A stretch of 64,000 nucleotides of DNA from Echinostoma caproni (lineage: Eukaryota > Platyhelminthes > Trematoda > Plagiorchiida > Echinostomatidae), in assembly GCA_900618425.1 (NCBI GenBank), contig UZAN01040039.1, forward strand, positions 7,721 through 71,720, read 5' to 3'. Below the pieces are notes generated by a model. That model was not told the origin of the DNA, searched no databases, and saw nothing but the letters and a program-made list of their open reading frames with translations. A program made the position numbers and the translations under genes. Shown piece by piece: positions 11,337 to 23,676 of this stretch (position 1 is its first letter; every line of letters begins with the position of its first letter).

Positions 11337-12234
11337 NNNNNNNNNNNNNNNNNNNNNNNNNNNNNNNNNNNNNNNNNNNNNNNNNNNNNNNNNNNNNNNN
11401 NNNNNNNNNNNNNNNNNNNNNNNNNNNNNNNNNNNNNNNNNNNNNNNNNNNNNNNNNNNNNNNNNNNNNNNNNNNNNNNNNNNNNNNNNNNNNNNNNNNN
11501 NNNNNNNNNNNNNNNNNNNNNNNNNNNNNNNNNNNNNNNNNNNNNNNNNNNNNNNNNNNNNNNNNNNNNNNNNNNNNNNNNNNNNNNNNNNNNNNNNNNN
11601 NNNNNNNNNNNNNNNNNNNNNNNNNNNNNNNNNNNNNNNNNNNNNNNNNNNNNNNNNNNNNNNNNNNNNNNNNNNNNNNNNNNNNNNNNNNNNNNNNNNN
11701 NNNNNNNNNNNNNNNNNNNNNNNNNNNNNNNNNNNNNNNNNNNNNNNNNNNNNNNNNNNNNNNNNNNNNNNNNNNNNNNNNNNNNNNNNNNNNNNNNNNN
11801 NNNNNNNNNNNNNNNNNNNNNNNNNNNNNNNNNNNNNNNNNNNNNNNNNNNNNNNNNNNNNNNNNNNNNNNNNNNNNNNNNNNNNNNNNNNNNNNNNNNN
11901 NNNNNNNNNNNNNNNNNNNNNNNNNNNNNNNNNNNNNNNNNNNNNNNNNNNNNNNNNNNNNNNNNNNNNNNNNNNNNNNNNNNNNNNNNNNNNNNNNNNN
12001 NNNNNNNNNNNNNNNNNNNNNNNNNNNNNNNNNNNNNNNNNNNNNNNNNNNNNNNNNNNNNNNNNNNNNNNNNNNNNNNNNNNNNNNNNNNNNNNNNNNN
12101 NNNNNNNNNNNNNNNNNNNNNNNNNNNNNNNNNNNNNNNNNNNNNNNNNNNNNNNNNNNNNNNNNNNNNNNNNNNNNNNNNNNNNNNNNNNNNNNNNNNN
12201 NNNNNNNNNNNNNNNNNNNNNNNNNNNNNNNNNN
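11337..12234. other. Assembly gap (898 N)
   Basis: Run of N's directly upstream of the LINE remnant. Any endonuclease or gag-like part of that element could be hidden here, and ORFs computed across it are meaningless. Confidence 0.99.
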
Positions 12235-12305
12235 GTTTATCTTCGGCACTGCTCAAATATGGCACTGGCTCAGTCACAGTGATGTTTACGTCTCTTATTA
12301 GCCAA

Positions 12306-13612
12306 TCAATTTACACATGTTCGATTCCGGATTCCCGGAGACTGTTCACCATTGTTCCCAGTCCTAAATCCTATTAATCTAGAATTTTTATCTAAACGCT
12401 TTCGTCCTATCACCATCACCTTCTTTGGAATTAAATTGAAGAGCGCGCTATTCTCACCCGCTTGCAGTCTGGTATTATTGTTCCCAATGACCCCCTCCAG
12501 TTTGCGTACAAGCCAAATAGATGCTCTTTAGATGCCGTCTCTTCAATAATGCACTTTATTTGAAATCCCTAGATTGTTCTCAAAAGTCGGTTCGTTGTGT
12601 TTTCCTTGACTATTCCTCGGCTTTCAATTCCGTTCCACGATCTCTTCTCCTGCAGAAGTTACAGTCATTCGGTTGCCCCACCAACTTGTTGTCATGGTTA
12701 AAAGATTATTTCACAGGAACAACTTAAAGGACGAAAGCGAACGGCACTACTTCAAAACCGTTAGTGAATAATTTTGGAGTCCTTCAGAGTGCTGTGCTCT
12801 CCTCCTACCTATTTTCAACTTTCATCAATGACTTACCCTCAATCCCACCAGCCAAGACCTTCAAGAATGCTGATGATGTGCTCGTATGTCAAGCAATCTG
12901 AAACCAATCGCACAGAGAATCACTTTCCGACAATTTGTTGCAAGTTCAATCATTTTCGAACCAATCCGGTCTCCGACTGAATACTTCTAAATTCTTTGAA
13001 TGCATTTTTAGTCTTTCCCGATCCGAATACCCCCTGGATCCCTCAGTTATCAATTCTTTACCTATCACCAGAAAACATACCACGAAATACCTAGGAGTTA
13101 CCATTGATAGCGATCTACGGTGGTCTTCTCATGTGTTTGCTTGTGTTGGTAGACTGCGTCGCTTAACTTTTCAAATACGCAAGCTACGACAATTTCGCGT
13201 CAGGCATGAAACTGTGTGCTCATTTGTTTATTAATGTATTTTTCTTATCATACTTCTTTGTTCACCCGTTATTTTCCCTGGTCTACTTAAGAAGGACTTC
13301 ATTACTCAATGTCGGGGTTTGGTGATTATCATCCGTGTTTCTCTTCTTCCTTTAAACACTCTGATCACAAAATTGTGTAATTTGCATATCACTTCATGTG
13401 AGAACTTCGCTCAAACGATGCCAAATGACCCCAGTCATCCACTCAATCCCGATTTATCTGCTTGCCGTTCTCACGCTTCAGCCCGATCCAATTTTTCCTT
13501 CTTGCCCTCCCACATATACATTTATCGCAACCCAACGGTTCCCTATCTGGCTCGTATTCTCACTGACACGATGAGGATCCGTGACGAACTAATTTTAAAC
13601 TTACAAAGATGA
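12306..13612 (+). pseudogene. Decayed LINE reverse transcriptase (Jockey/CR1-like)
   Basis: Reverse transcriptase of a non-LTR retrotransposon, which would copy element RNA at a nicked target. Motifs appear in the right order across several frames. The palm motif A is FLDYSSAFNSVP (12602-12637) and carries the first catalytic aspartate. A GVLQ...LSSYLF block follows (12776-12814). The A-D-D motif is present as NADDVLVC (about 12866-12889), where Tyr or Phe is usual before the ADD. A KYLGVTIDSDLRW block (about 13085-13123) is the conserved region after the palm. A C-terminal part extends to 13612. Frameshifts and stops break the frame in at least four places and the QG of motif B has become QS, so it is dead. 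The upstream half (endonuclease) is not visible; the gap lies there. Confidence 0.88.
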
Positions 13613-13745
13613 ACACCTACTTAAGTTTTATCATTGTTGTATATTATTTTCTTTTCATGTTTTATTCCATTGTAAATGTGAACACATTTTTGACTGAATT
13701 GTGGGCACAGTCACCTGCACAAGTAATTATCATACAATACAATGA
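13613..13745 (+). repeat. Probable 3' end of the LINE remnant
   Basis: AT-rich stretch after the last reverse-transcriptase frame, ending in a short ATACAATACAATGAT tract of the kind that terminates CR1/Jockey-type LINEs. The boundary is approximate. Confidence 0.4.
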
Positions 13746-14807
13746 TATTACCCCATACTAAACAAAAGTCTGTAATAGCATCCACTTACGTTGTTGCTTC
13801 CGTTAGGTCAATGCCTTATAAAAGTATGATTTCTCAATTTCGAAGACGGTTTGTAACGCATCTGTTGTAGGATAACGAAATCTCAGTAAAAGAATATCAC
13901 AGGAATTTATTTCTAGTAGTGATTCATGTGCATGATACACTTATTGTTCTGTCATTTTTTCAATACCATCTATCCTCCTTTCTTTTTGATCACGTGGGTC
14001 AATCCATCAATTTGGCAATCACGTCTCATTGATCAGTTTCCTCCTCAACATCTCACACCCTGCTTGGTCTGCAACAAATATAGTTCGAACAACATCCATA
14101 GTGTGAATTCATCGATTCAATCGAACATCGAACCCGGAACCGAGCTCACAGCTACCATTCAACCATAGTTGAAATTCATGTTGTCGGCATTTTACAGACT
14201 TGTCACATCTGTTGTTGTTATTGCTGCTACTTTTACCGTTCACTAATCGAACGGCAAATGTGAATTTCTTATACCATGTTTATTACCGACAGATATTTCA
14301 ACGCATTTTCAACGGTCCGTGGAAACATCTATGAGCTATTTATCTGACTAACTTTATAGAAAAATTGCTTCTCCCGAAATGCGGCATCATCTTTACCGGG
14401 TAATCTCCCACGTCTGTTCGAAGTTTGAGTTGATCCTAAGTTGATGGCAGAGTGATAGAATTTGTGGAGAAGGGTGGGCAGTAGTTACTTGTGAACGCCT
14501 GAATGTTTAGTTTAAAGTCATAAAGTAAAAAAGCTTTATTTCCTAAGCAAAATAACAAATCTATAAGTGATTTATTTGAGGACTGAATGTTGGCGCACTC
14601 TCGTTTACTATTCTCTCTGGGAAAATTGCAATTTCCTACTATCACCGTGGCGATCACGATGTTTTGGTTTGAATGAAAAACCCTCGATCAGTGGTGATTA
14701 ATTATCATAGTTCTGTATGCTAATCACACTTCTTACCGTACAGTGTGTTGCTACTGTTTTGATCAATATCGAATGCCTATCTTTATCTCAACCATAATCA
14801 GCTTTCA
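13746..14807. other. No recognisable gene
   Basis: Open frames below 80 codons on both strands; nothing recognised. Confidence 0.45.
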
Positions 14808-14993
14808 CAGTGTAGAATTTACAGAGTTTGCACGCAAGGGGTGGCTTGAAGTCAGTGCATTGTAAGTTGTGTCTATGTGATCAAACGAGTTCGGTTTTGC
14901 GTCGCTGAGTCCGGAAAACAACATTCTCTCTCTGTACGGTGGAGTGGTGGATGGAGTGACGGCAGCAATCAACTGTTTCACAGAAGAACCTGT
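14808..14993 (-). CDS. Possible terminal exon, unrecognised
   Basis: Minus strand. After an acceptor (ACAACTACAG) a frame of about 60 codons runs to a TGA near 14805. The peptide is Ser/Thr/Pro-rich (AAVTPSTTPPYRERM). Its entry phase would be compatible with a GTATTC donor inside the candidate segment at 15651-15920, but both are weak. Confidence 0.16.
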
Positions 14994-15650
14994 AGTTGTA
15001 CACACATTCGTTATCTCCAGATCGACGAAAAGAATATACCATCGCTGAAAGCATAATCTGATTCAAACGTACTAGCATGCTTATTTTGCAACCAGGGATG
15101 ATTTATACGGTACATTGATTCCAGTTGGGATAATAATGATGTGCAATTATTGACTGAAGTACGGACATCTGTTCACGAAAGACTCTATACAAATACAAAT
15201 AACCAAATATCTAGGGTATGCCACAATCGTCATCATTCTGAGAACAATTTAGATGAGTTCCGCTCGTACTAGATGGCTTTTAATTTTTCAAGTTATGTTT
15301 TAGATTGTTAAATGGTTGACAGTATAATTTTGTTGTCTAACGCAAAAAAGACACGCGATCATAACGAAGGAGAGTGACATCGTTCAGATTCGAACACACT
15401 GCCACAACTTAAGCAACCAATTTACAAGCTTATTCATTATCGTACATTTCCGACACTGGTTGTGAAACAAAATACCGAAATACGAATTGTTTTCTGTTGT
15501 TGGTGAAAAAAATATCACCTAACTCAATCAGAGCACTTCATCCCCAATTCTATTTAATCATCCCGAACTTTGGTCACAGTGCCTCCTCCCTCCCCACAAA
15601 AAAGATGCAACCAGAAGACCTGATTTTTGTGAACACTATTCAGTTGATAT

Positions 15651-15920
15651 TCAATCACATTTGTTGCAAAAGTCATCGCTTTTCAGGTTGTGGTTGGCCT
15701 TTTGTGAGTAGCGAAGCGCAATTCTATGTATGACGGTGAATTCCCGAATACCATGAGGAGAGGAATGCTCGTATTCCTGGTCAGAGCACATTCCAGGATG
15801 AGTGTGGAACAACTGTGGTCTGTATGCACGATGACCGGTGAAGATTCCTTTGATAACCCAATCCCATAGAAAGGCTCGCCCCAGTGGACAATGCAGCGGT
15901 GTCATTGAAGCGGAACACAA
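15651..15920 (-). CDS. Possible exon, unrecognised
   Basis: Minus-strand open frame of about 89 codons. The peptide has PLGRAFLWDWVIKGIF and many His, Tyr and Trp residues, with CNKCD at its end. No donor of consensus quality is present and no family is recognised. Listed because, with 14808-14993, it could form a two-exon 3' end. Confidence 0.16.
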   Translation of the reverse strand: MCSASMTPLHCPLGRAFLWDWVIKGIFTGHRAYRPQLFHTHPGMCSDQEYEHSSPHGIREFTVIHRIALRYSQKANHNLKSDDFCNKCD

Positions 15921-16388
15921 TGGGTTAGTATCTTCTGGATCTTTAAAGCATTATTTCAGTTTTGTTGTCTTCCAATGAAACGTCTATTCCTATTTCTCAC
16001 TCACGAACCTAATTGTTCAGTGAATTTTTCAACTTGACTGGTAACGTCTTCCTTAATGACACAACTCATTTTTTTCAATAACTCAAATAACCCCCACACC
16101 ACAGCAGAATCTCTACATCTGTGCAATGTGGATACCCCTATCTTGCTTGTTTACTTCTCTTCCATCTACCATTTCTGATACTTCCGTCAACCGTTCGCAG
16201 CTGAACCCGTTCTTTTCGTCGCTTCACACGATAATACCACACCGTACAGTTTTCCTCACAAGAGCCAACATGGTCTGCACAGGCGAAATGTGTTCGCTTT
16301 TTCGGGGGTGATCGTCATAGGAAAACAAACGGTCAGTATTCAGCATCCTTTGTGATTTATTGTCTCTTTCGTATATGAAACTATACAG

Positions 16389-16463
16389 GTGTTGACCAAA
16401 CTCGTGCAACATCACCCTCATTTGGAAATCCATTTCAGCTTGCAATATCATACTTATAAATAG
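16389..16463 (+). CDS. Exon-like segment, member 2 of the three-copy family
   Basis: Acceptor CTATACAG ends at 16388. The frame from 16389 reads VLTKLVQHHPHLEIHF and reaches a TAG at 16461-16463 with no GT donor before it, so it would be terminal or degenerate. A 22-bp stretch at 16392-16413 is present, exactly inverted, at 17296-17317. Both copies sit immediately after a splice acceptor on their own strand. Confidence 0.33.
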   Translation: MLTKLVQHHPHLEIHFSLQYHTYK

Positions 16464-17125
16464 ATGACTATGAGTAAAGTGTATTTATTCCTGACTTTAT
16501 CACCAACATCTAGGTTCTTAGTTCCTTTCTGTCACCGTTTGAATTTGCGTGACCTTGAGTGTCGCCACAAAATTTATAGTAGTTCGAAAGTTACAGCTCT
16601 TATTTGGAAAACATTTTGGACAAAGCAGCATGGGAGTTCGTTCTTTTTAAAAGATGATTCCTGTCCCAATAGAGTGTTTATCAAGTTGAGCACACGTATT
16701 CTAAATTTCTAATCTGTTTTCATTCGACATAATCAAATATTATTTTTCACATTTATACAGCCTTTGGAGGGGTCAAGTTCAATTTCAAATTCATTCAACA
16801 AACGGGCAGCGGCTGGGATTTCAGTTCAATCGATAACTTTCTCCTATATCAGAAGCAGGGATAAGTTAGCTACCTCGACATTCGTTGTCAGTGGTTAGGG
16901 TTTGGGGTGTATTAGAGGAAACTTGCAAATTTTGTTTGGCAGTCAACTTGGTGGATTCCATGGTAAAGCGACTGCTTCCAATGCTCAAAAATGAAGAAGG
17001 GTAATTGAACATGGACTAGATGAAAGTACCTGCACAAAGTCCATGAGTCATTTTAATAAATAAATTACAGTTACGTTTTCTACTGTGACTTTGTTATCTG
17101 ACAAGTGATGCACCAGGAACCGTCA

Positions 17126-17320
17126 TCAAAATAGCGAAATTGTACATTTTAATGGCATTTGGCTAGTAGAAGCAGTGGCATAAGTGAGTATTATATCAGA
17201 TATGTTGCGTCTAATGTGGGGCAATATGATATTCAATCCCGTGAATGAGGCTGAAAAAATGAAGCATTGATAGGAATAAATGTGATGAAAATCAGGATGT
17301 TGCACGAGTTTGGTCAATAT
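17126..17320 (-). CDS. Exon-like segment, member 3 of the three-copy family
   Basis: Minus strand. A T-rich tract ending GCTTATGCAG is followed at 17320 by ILTKLVQHPDFHHIYSYQ and a frame open for 64 codons. It shares an exact 22-bp stretch with 16392-16413 in inverted orientation. The similarity fades after about 45 bp. It could be a duplicated exon that was inverted, or a pseudo-exon. No domain recognised. Confidence 0.33.
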   Translation of the reverse strand: MLTKLVQHPDFHHIYSYQCFIFSASFTGLNIILPHIRRNISDIILTYATASTSQMPLKCTISLF

Positions 17321-17603
17321 CTGCATAAGCAACAAAAATTCGATAGCAATTCATTTCATCAGCAATAAACTGACTGCTAATCATTTTCTTCTCTGTCGTC
17401 TACGGTGCACACATGGTTTCTTGTTTGTTTTCCACTTCGAGTATCGGTTGCATGCCAGATTCCAGTGCAAGTTGTTACAATAGTTTTGCAGCTTAAGTTG
17501 AAATTTTCACCATGCCGTTTTCGTACTGAAACATCTGGCCTTTGTTGTGACTTGTTCCGAGATCAGCGTCCCTGGATCTGTTATGCACGCTTGGTATTTT
17601 TGC

Positions 17604-17606
<3 letters not shown>

Positions 17607-17654
<48 letters not shown>
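17607..17654. repeat. (AT)24 microsatellite
   Basis: Perfect AT repeat of 48 bases. Confidence 0.98.
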
Positions 17655-17656
<2 letters not shown>

Positions 17657-18361
17657 ATGCCGAGAAAACCGATAAGCTTATGGCGCCACAAAAGTCAGTC
17701 GGAAAGTCAGTTCATCTGATAATGGCGATATCAGTCTATAGTTATTGGTTGAACTGACTGAGCATTTCACAGGCATCAAATTTGAGGTTTGTTCGGCAGA
17801 AATACTGCAGCTTTTGAACCGTTAGTGGAAGGCTGAGAGTTTGAGATCATGTCAGGCTCTAGTTCATCCTTCCCCTCAGACCTCTTGCGGTTTGAATTTG
17901 AAACGGATTGGGATCAGCCGCCACCGCTAGCACGTAGTAGTCAGGGTGACAAACAAAGAACAGTAACCCGGTTTGTGCGACCTCTCAATGCCCTCTCAAC
18001 CCCAATATCGTACGAATGACTAGAATGTCCTCAACCCCACATAAACCCCACGTTTCTCCCTTGATCAATCCTGGCTGGTACTACCATTAACGGCTTGCGC
18101 AGTTTTCAACTGCGATCGTTGGGATACTTATTGTGGTACCAGGTTCAGTGATAGTTTGGCGAGACACATCAATCATCATCATCGTCTGTTGTATTTCTCA
18201 TGTGTACCAGAAACCTTCTTCCTTGGTTTACATTCTTTTTTTTGAATTATCCCCACACACAGGCTTATGTTGTGATTGGGGGCAAATTAAAGTTGCTCAG
18301 CTGTATGCACCGACTGTTCGAACAGCTGCTTTGAGATAGAAACTTCAATGATCGATCTCAA

Positions 18362-18541
18362 GGGTGGTGATGGCTCAGTAATTGGGGTCGTCACGATAGT
18401 GACCCGGAAGTTCCAGGTTCGAACCGCTCCAACGCTGCTCATCTTCCCCGTTTCTGTTTTTCCCAGCCTTTTGTATGGTCTCGACCCCCTTCCTGAAAGT
18501 CGATTGGACATTTGTATATTCAATAAATAATAGAGGAGGTA
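18362..18541 (+). mobile_element. tRNA-derived SINE, copy 1
   Basis: Contains a polymerase III A-box-like TGGCTCAGTAATTGG (18371-18385) and a perfect B box GGTTCGAACCG (18416-18426) at tRNA-like spacing. A tRNA-unrelated body follows, ending CCCCTTCCTGAAA, then TTTGTATATTCAATAAA. The same body and tail occur at 43385-43555 and 59477-59645, all in plus orientation. No cloverleaf closes, so it is a retroposon rather than a tRNA gene. Confidence 0.7.
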
Positions 18542-21500
18542 GAAAGACATTTACATTGACTTTCGGAATGCACATGTGAAATTCATCTCTGGTCATCCAC
18601 ACTCGCTCGTTAAGATGATAATGAACTACCGAGAGCAAAAAGTTTATCTGTTTAGCTCTTGAACTCCTACGGTTTCTGATGACTATTAATTTTAGCTTCT
18701 CCCCGCTCTCACTGCATACGAGTAAAACGGTTGCTCGTTCCTTGTATTTTTGAATACTGTTACGTGGATTACCTTTTACCATCAAGCTGTATGTAAGATT
18801 GGTTTTAAAATAAGGGCCAGGCTAATCGCATTAAAAATATCATTCCAGTCGTCATTTTGGCACCACTTAGGTGGGCGTTTTGGCCAATTTGATATCTCTT
18901 CATTTTGAATTACAGAGATTTCACCGATGAGCAACCCCGAGGTGATACTATGGCGTTGTTGAAACTTAGACCATCAGCCGTTGTATGTGCGAAAATCACT
19001 CATGCCCAATTTTACAGACCGCCTTCATTGCTTTCACTAGCAGCAACACTCCTGTTACCGGTAGATGATTCCGATAGGCGATGAAAAATCATTGGAATAA
19101 AGCAATATGGACATCACTGAAACAACCAGTAGGTGAATGCGGAATTTTTGAAAACAACTTGAATTTCCTTCTAGCCAAATTGTTGTGGTACTTACCTCAT
19201 TTGTTTCACCATCATATGCACTCGCATTATCCGTACAATGAATCGTGATGTAATTGTCTTGACGGAAACTCTATTCTTGAATGAATAGATAATGTGTTTG
19301 TGTAGCATTGAGGCTTATGAATGAATTTCTCGTTCGCCAGTCCACTATTATTTATGGGCTGCTGCTGGTTTATTTGCCGTGGTGTGAAAATTGGAGTAAC
19401 TCTCTCCACTTTTGACATCGCAGGCATTTACAAACAAATGGACGGGTAGAGCAGCACACAGAATATGCTGAATTCCCACAAAATCGTTTAATGCTGCTTG
19501 TCAAATGACTCCAGAACCAATTCGGTTTCTAGTCCTCGTGAGTATTGCACAATAGGCCATTCGAATGTGCACACGAGCTTCCTTAAGTGTATCATTTAAT
19601 ATTTTCAAAAGCTGGAGGGCGTAATAGCTAATTTGAACACGCGCCCGATACCCTTGTGAGTGAATTGTTTAGACTAATCAGGATTCTCTTCCTTCAATCA
19701 ACAGTATTCGTGTTTTTGAAAGTATGTTTCCAATTGTCAGCCTCGTTTAACCAAAGCCACTGGAATAAGATCAAGTACGACAACTGAGTGCCTGGACAAA
19801 GAGCCCGACGTGTTTATCAATAACACTTGTGGGTGTAAATTGATCTGAAATGAATCAATCATAGGAAAGTTTTAGATTGTGATAACTGGTCGTTTAACGT
19901 CAAAATGCCACTCTATTTACCATCCATTTTTATAAGCAATCCTTTTCTAGTAAGTTTTGCAGAAGGGATGCAGTACGTAGTTGGAGTTTGTGTGGTGTGT
20001 GAGCATGCCTACGGGTTTGGGGTGGGATAGGTTATGATGTGACATGAGAAGATGACCTCTGGATTCATGCACTGGTGGTAACAAACAGTTCCATTGGGTC
20101 ATAGACGATCGCGTGATGGGTGAATTGATCCATTTAGCCCCATGGGTTGCTCAATTATTGATGACAACCTCGAATTCTTATCGTACGACTTCTGTGCTGA
20201 AAATACTGGAAAGTGATTTGTCGTTTCGATGTAAAAGTATACACGTATTCACACCAAATGAATCAACTATTACCCGAGCAGGTAAATTTGAGTAGATACG
20301 TTTGATTTAAGCATAGCATAAAAGTGAATTGTCGAGACCAGTGGTTGAGTGCATTGGTAGGCAGCCGTCTCCGACATTTGATCTGACTGCTATTCACACA
20401 AACACACATCTCTCTAGTCGCTTTAAAACAATCCGCTTTATTAAGAACAGGTGACGGACATCTGTACCCGGAGAGTTGCATGCGGAAACTATTTTGGGAA
20501 TCAAAAAGTCAAAACGTTCCCGTCGTGTGTCTCAGGGACTACAACTCAGAGTGCGTTCAAATTTTTCAATCACCAAAAACCATCCGTTTGAACCCGTGTT
20601 CACTGTCGGGCACGCGTTATTGAGGTATGCATAAAGCATCACAGAGACGAACGAACCGAGTTGTACAGCATAGGGCACACTTTTTGAAAAGCAAAAACAC
20701 TTATATGTATCATAACAAGATAAATTCATAAATCGGAACGAATCGCAATCTCAAATGTTTTGTTCGAATGTGTTTAGAGTGTGAGGAATAACAGAGTTCC
20801 TCTTGATAAGGGAATTGAGAGACTATCTCAGCCTAATATTGTCACTGATGGTATGGAAAATTGAGGGCAGAAAACAAAACTCACCTTCGAAGTTTCATCA
20901 ACTACAGATGGATTTTGTTCATTTTACAGTGTTTGACAACTAGGGCGTTGTTGACTAATCTAGCCCAGATATTTATTTTCAATACTAAATTATCCCAAAA
21001 CATTTCTTGTTGTGTCATTTAATCAAGAGGATAAAGGGATAATGGAACAGTGATAAACCAAAATACTTGGCTGAGTAATTGAATATTTGTGCTTGAAAAC
21101 ATCTTTATGCGTGAAATCAATGCACGATTTCATTCATCAGGAGATCTGAGCAGGTGACGTCTAAAACGATGAAAATGTTTAAGAATTTATTCACATCACC
21201 CATTCGGTTAATCGAGCACAAACTTGTCCGAACAATTAGTTGTGCGTATTTCCTCTCAAGGGAGAAGGGTGCACAAAAGGCTAGTACGTTGTTGCTTCAA
21301 TGAATTACATATGGTTCGGGATTGAACAAAACAAGCAGCTCCTTCACAAGTGTCATATAGTTCACAGATATGTAGTTAGCGCATTGACTAATCGAGTTAT
21401 CTTCAAATGTTGCTTCATCTATGAGTGTTATTACTTCACTTCAAACGAATTATTGTTATTTATTCTAAATCTACCTACATGAAAGACGGTGCTGTTAACT

Positions 21501-21858
21501 ATCATAATCCGAGTAGCCCATCAACTGAATGAACTTACGCCGTGTCATGATGGTATCACTACAAACCACATATAGTAATTTTACTCGGAATACGTCTCAT
21601 CGACCGGCATGTTGCCTTGAATTGACACAATAATCCTGGTTGAACATGATAATTTTTTATTTCTTGTGAAAATTAGTTTCCTATCTATAAGTTTATCGAA
21701 CTAGGCGACTGCTTTCATTCACTCAAGAACCAACAAAGTTAATTTCTTTGGCCACAGTGATTGATTAACTTTGATTTATGGTGTTTCGTTATCTTAAGGC
21801 TTTCATATTTGAAATATTAGTAGTATGCATATTTTCTGATTTCAGTAATTTCATATTC
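18542..21858. other. No recognisable gene
   Basis: Only short, conflicting ORFs; no repeats of note. Confidence 0.45.

Positions 21859-21892
<34 letters not shown>
21859..21892. repeat. (GAT)11 microsatellite
   Basis: Trinucleotide repeat. It produces artificial poly-Asp and poly-Met frames on the plus strand; the 118-codon frame that runs through it has no other support. Confidence 0.96.
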
Positions 21893-22344
21893 GTCGATTG
21901 GTGCTTTGTTGTTCTCCCCTTACTTGTTCTCTTTATCATGTTCCATTTGAAAAGACCCATACAAGTGCAAGGCTGTTTTTTAGTTACAGGAATGAGCTAT
22001 TCGTCAACTGTGTATTGGCCTTATTGTGATCAATACGAAGAACATGCTTACGATCCATGTCAATCGATTTTTGATAATGCTATCGAAAATGAGCAACCAC
22101 AGGGTGAATACATGCTCAAATTTGAAACATTGTGTTTCCTATGCCCGATTTATCAATGTGGAAAAAAACAAATGTTGCTGGATGTTGACCGTTTCTTTTA
22201 TCCCCTGAGTCAATGACATAAGGCAAGTTGTCATGTATAGAGGGAGCATATTGAGCTGATCTATTCTATTGAACACACATGTACATGGAAACAAATTTTT
22301 ACTGAAACTAGAAGTAAACGGTCAAGTCCAACGTATATCAGTTC

Positions 22345-22425
22345 ATTGAGTCAGCAGCTTTTGAGGGAAGTCGAATAAGTGACGCTTCGCAAATCACGAA
22401 ATACCGTTACGCAACCGCAAAGGTT
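22345..22425 (-). pseudogene. Degenerate Penelope-like 3' fragment
   Basis: A stretch near 22360-22410 aligns loosely with 42600-42660, the coding segment for the conserved C-terminal end of Penelope-like GIY-YIG proteins. On the minus strand an F-A-x3-L...P...L-x-T-Q pattern remains. Heavily mutated and only suggestive. Confidence 0.25.
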
Positions 22426-23676
22426 AAACATTGCTTGTTCCATCACCTGATTTGAGGCCTCCAAAAGTCGTTAAAGCAGTCAGCTCACGGACCTTGAAGT
22501 TAGGCGTTCACTTTAAATTTTGATATTCTTCGTTTGCATTTATGCATTTGTTCAGTACTCACTATGCTGAATATATGCAAAGTTTGATCACTTTAGCCCC
22601 TAGAAATCATTGGAGCATTCAACAATTTCGCGTGTACTGTCTGCTTTGGATTAACTAAGTTACTAAGTTACGAGATAGCAACTATATTTTGACTCTGGAA
22701 TTCACGTCCGTTTCAAGTATTTGCCCCCGCGTTCTCGAAAGGGGTTTTCAGAAGTGATGCTCTTTTCGGTCATTGTTGTGTTTAACCCTGGGAATGATCG
22801 ATTGCATCACATTTAGTCACAAGTTACAGTAAAAACATGAAAGTTCGGTGTATTTTTAGTTTACTGATGAGAGAGATTGAAAAGCGTTGACTATTCAGTC
22901 AAACTTAACTATTCTTATGGCAACCATGGAATTGGTCAACACGTTTTAACCGTACAACTTTCGGGCAATTAGCATTAGCCAGTTCGCTGAAAAGAGTGAG
23001 TAGCGATTCGAAGTCCTTTAACAAACTGAATTACCCGATTCAATGCAGTTGAACATTTTTGCAACACCGCATTTATCTGCTGCTGAAATTATTGACGGCG
23101 AGCAGATTGAAATGACGAATTGAATGACCCACAGAAACGAAATGACGCGAACGCTCATAGATTATTATTCTTGGAATTCGTTGAACCTCCTCGCTTCATG
23201 GTTAGCATCAACAATTCTCAGTCAATTGTGCGTATGACACTTAAAACGGGAAATCAAACCGTGCACCATAAACCGCTGCCTATCCGTTCCGGTGACCTCT
23301 TTTCATTGTACATTACCATGCCGATGGTCAATGCTAGATCCACATTGCTCGGCTTAAAAGAAATTGAATTGACTAATGTATATATATTACTTATTACCCA
23401 AGACTTTACTCTAATTTGTATTAATAATCTAGCTACTGAATGTGAATTTCATGGCGCAAATCAAAAACATGCTTTGATTTTCATATGGATGTCTAACTCT
23501 CTGACTTGAGTTCTGTTCCCTTTAATTTACTTACTGTAGCCCGAATGGAAATTAGCCGAATAGCGGAAAATCATGTGCGTTTTATGGCTAGGTCAAACCA
23601 TACGAAACATTGATTTTTATTTTTGTTAATGGGATGCAGTGTGATTTGAAGCTAGACATAAAACGGTCAACGAGGT

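Noticed and set aside
11268..12377. 369-, 307- and 315-codon ORFs around 11.3-12.4 kb
   Set aside because: They consist almost entirely of the assembly gap.
18362..18440. A functional tRNA gene
   Set aside because: A and B boxes are present, but no acceptor stem or anticodon arm closes, and the same unit recurs with a SINE body and tail.
18375..18785. 136-codon minus-strand ORF
   Set aside because: It runs antisense through SINE copy 1; a repeat shadow.
21860..22216. 118-codon ORF starting in poly-Met
   Set aside because: It is generated by the GAT microsatellite; no splice or domain support.
23120..23509. 129-codon plus-strand ORF
   Set aside because: Starts at TTG, no recognised domain, and its length is expected by chance at this composition.
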